In this document: one piece after another, positions 5,799 to 5,880 of the stretch
Position numbering within the stretch: the stretch's first letter is position 1
How the letters are laid out: the number at the start of each line of letters is the position of its first letter
NCBI GenBank assembly: GCA_050945075.1
Contig: JBMNSG010000143.1
Span: 1 to 5,880, forward strand
Direction: 5' to 3'
Length of the DNA: 5,880 nucleotides
From: UBA7485 sp050945075
GTDB lineage: Bacteria; Bacillota; Clostridia; Eubacteriales; Eubacteriaceae
Made by a program: the position numbers and the translations under genes
The notes under the pieces: generated by a model
Databases searched by the model: none
What the model was told of the DNA's origin: nothing
What the model saw: the letters and a program-made list of their open reading frames with translations, nothing else

Positions 5799-5880
5799 TG
5801 TCTGCTTTCATATCACTTCCTGCAGCTTTATAACCGAATCCGCGCACGGTCTGGATAATCCCGGCACAGTCTCCCAGTTT
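5791..5880 (-). CDS. OmpR/PhoB-family response regulator, C-terminal end only
   Basis: Reading the minus strand from the window edge gives 29 codons and TAA (5793-5791). The residues IIQTVRGFGYK are the classic end of the winged-helix DNA-binding domain of OmpR/PhoB regulators: the last strand of the wing, with the invariant VRGxGY. A short polar tail, AAGSDMKADNE, follows. The receiver domain and most of the DNA-binding domain lie beyond the window. The stop overlaps the kinase ATG by 8 nt, the usual regulator-then-kinase operon order. It is presumably the kinase's partner (PhoP-like if the kinase is PhoR). Confidence 0.88.
   Translation of the reverse strand, partial: KLGDCAGIIQTVRGFGYKAAGSDMKADNE

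Overview
The window looks like chromosomal DNA of a low-to-mid G+C Gram-positive (Firmicutes) bacterium. Several things point there: strong AGGAGG-type ribosome binding sites, compact sigma-A-like promoters, short intergenic hairpin terminators, a surface protein with Firmicutes-type helical repeats, and a histidine kinase of the Firmicutes PhoR type. Codon use is G/C-leaning at third positions and even across all genes, so nothing looks recently transferred. A gut Firmicute (Erysipelotrichia or Clostridia) is a reasonable guess, but the sequence alone does not settle it.

Layout, left to right. (1) Bases 1-1750, plus strand: the 3' part of a large extracellular protein. It has a Ser/Thr/Ala linker, five 65-residue repeats spaced at exactly 195 bp, an Ala/Lys/Asp/Glu-rich helical linker, and a C-terminal lytic-transglycosylase-like (SLT) domain. 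A hairpin terminator follows. (2) Bases 1913-2455, plus strand: a 180-residue protein of unknown function with a Met-rich helical segment and an acidic tail, expressed from its own near-consensus promoter. It ends at a bidirectional terminator shared with the convergent gene. (3) Bases 2511-3917, minus strand: an AI-2E family (PF01594) polytopic membrane protein with its own extended -10 promoter. (4) Bases 4134-5880, minus strand: a PhoR-like sensor kinase and, overlapping it by 8 nt, the last codons of its OmpR/PhoB-family response regulator, which continues outside the window.

The window therefore holds four transcription units, each closed by a recognisable hairpin. The only visible operon is the two-component pair. 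The wall-acting SLT protein, the permease-like protein and the kinase are all envelope-related, but nothing shows they work together.

No mobile element, CRISPR array, tRNA or rRNA was found, and I see no convincing new multi-gene system. The most interesting items are the indel-free repeat array joined to an SLT domain that carries a CxxC loop, the orphan Met-rich/acidic protein, and two small inverted repeats. One of these lies where the -35 of the AI-2E gene promoter should be.
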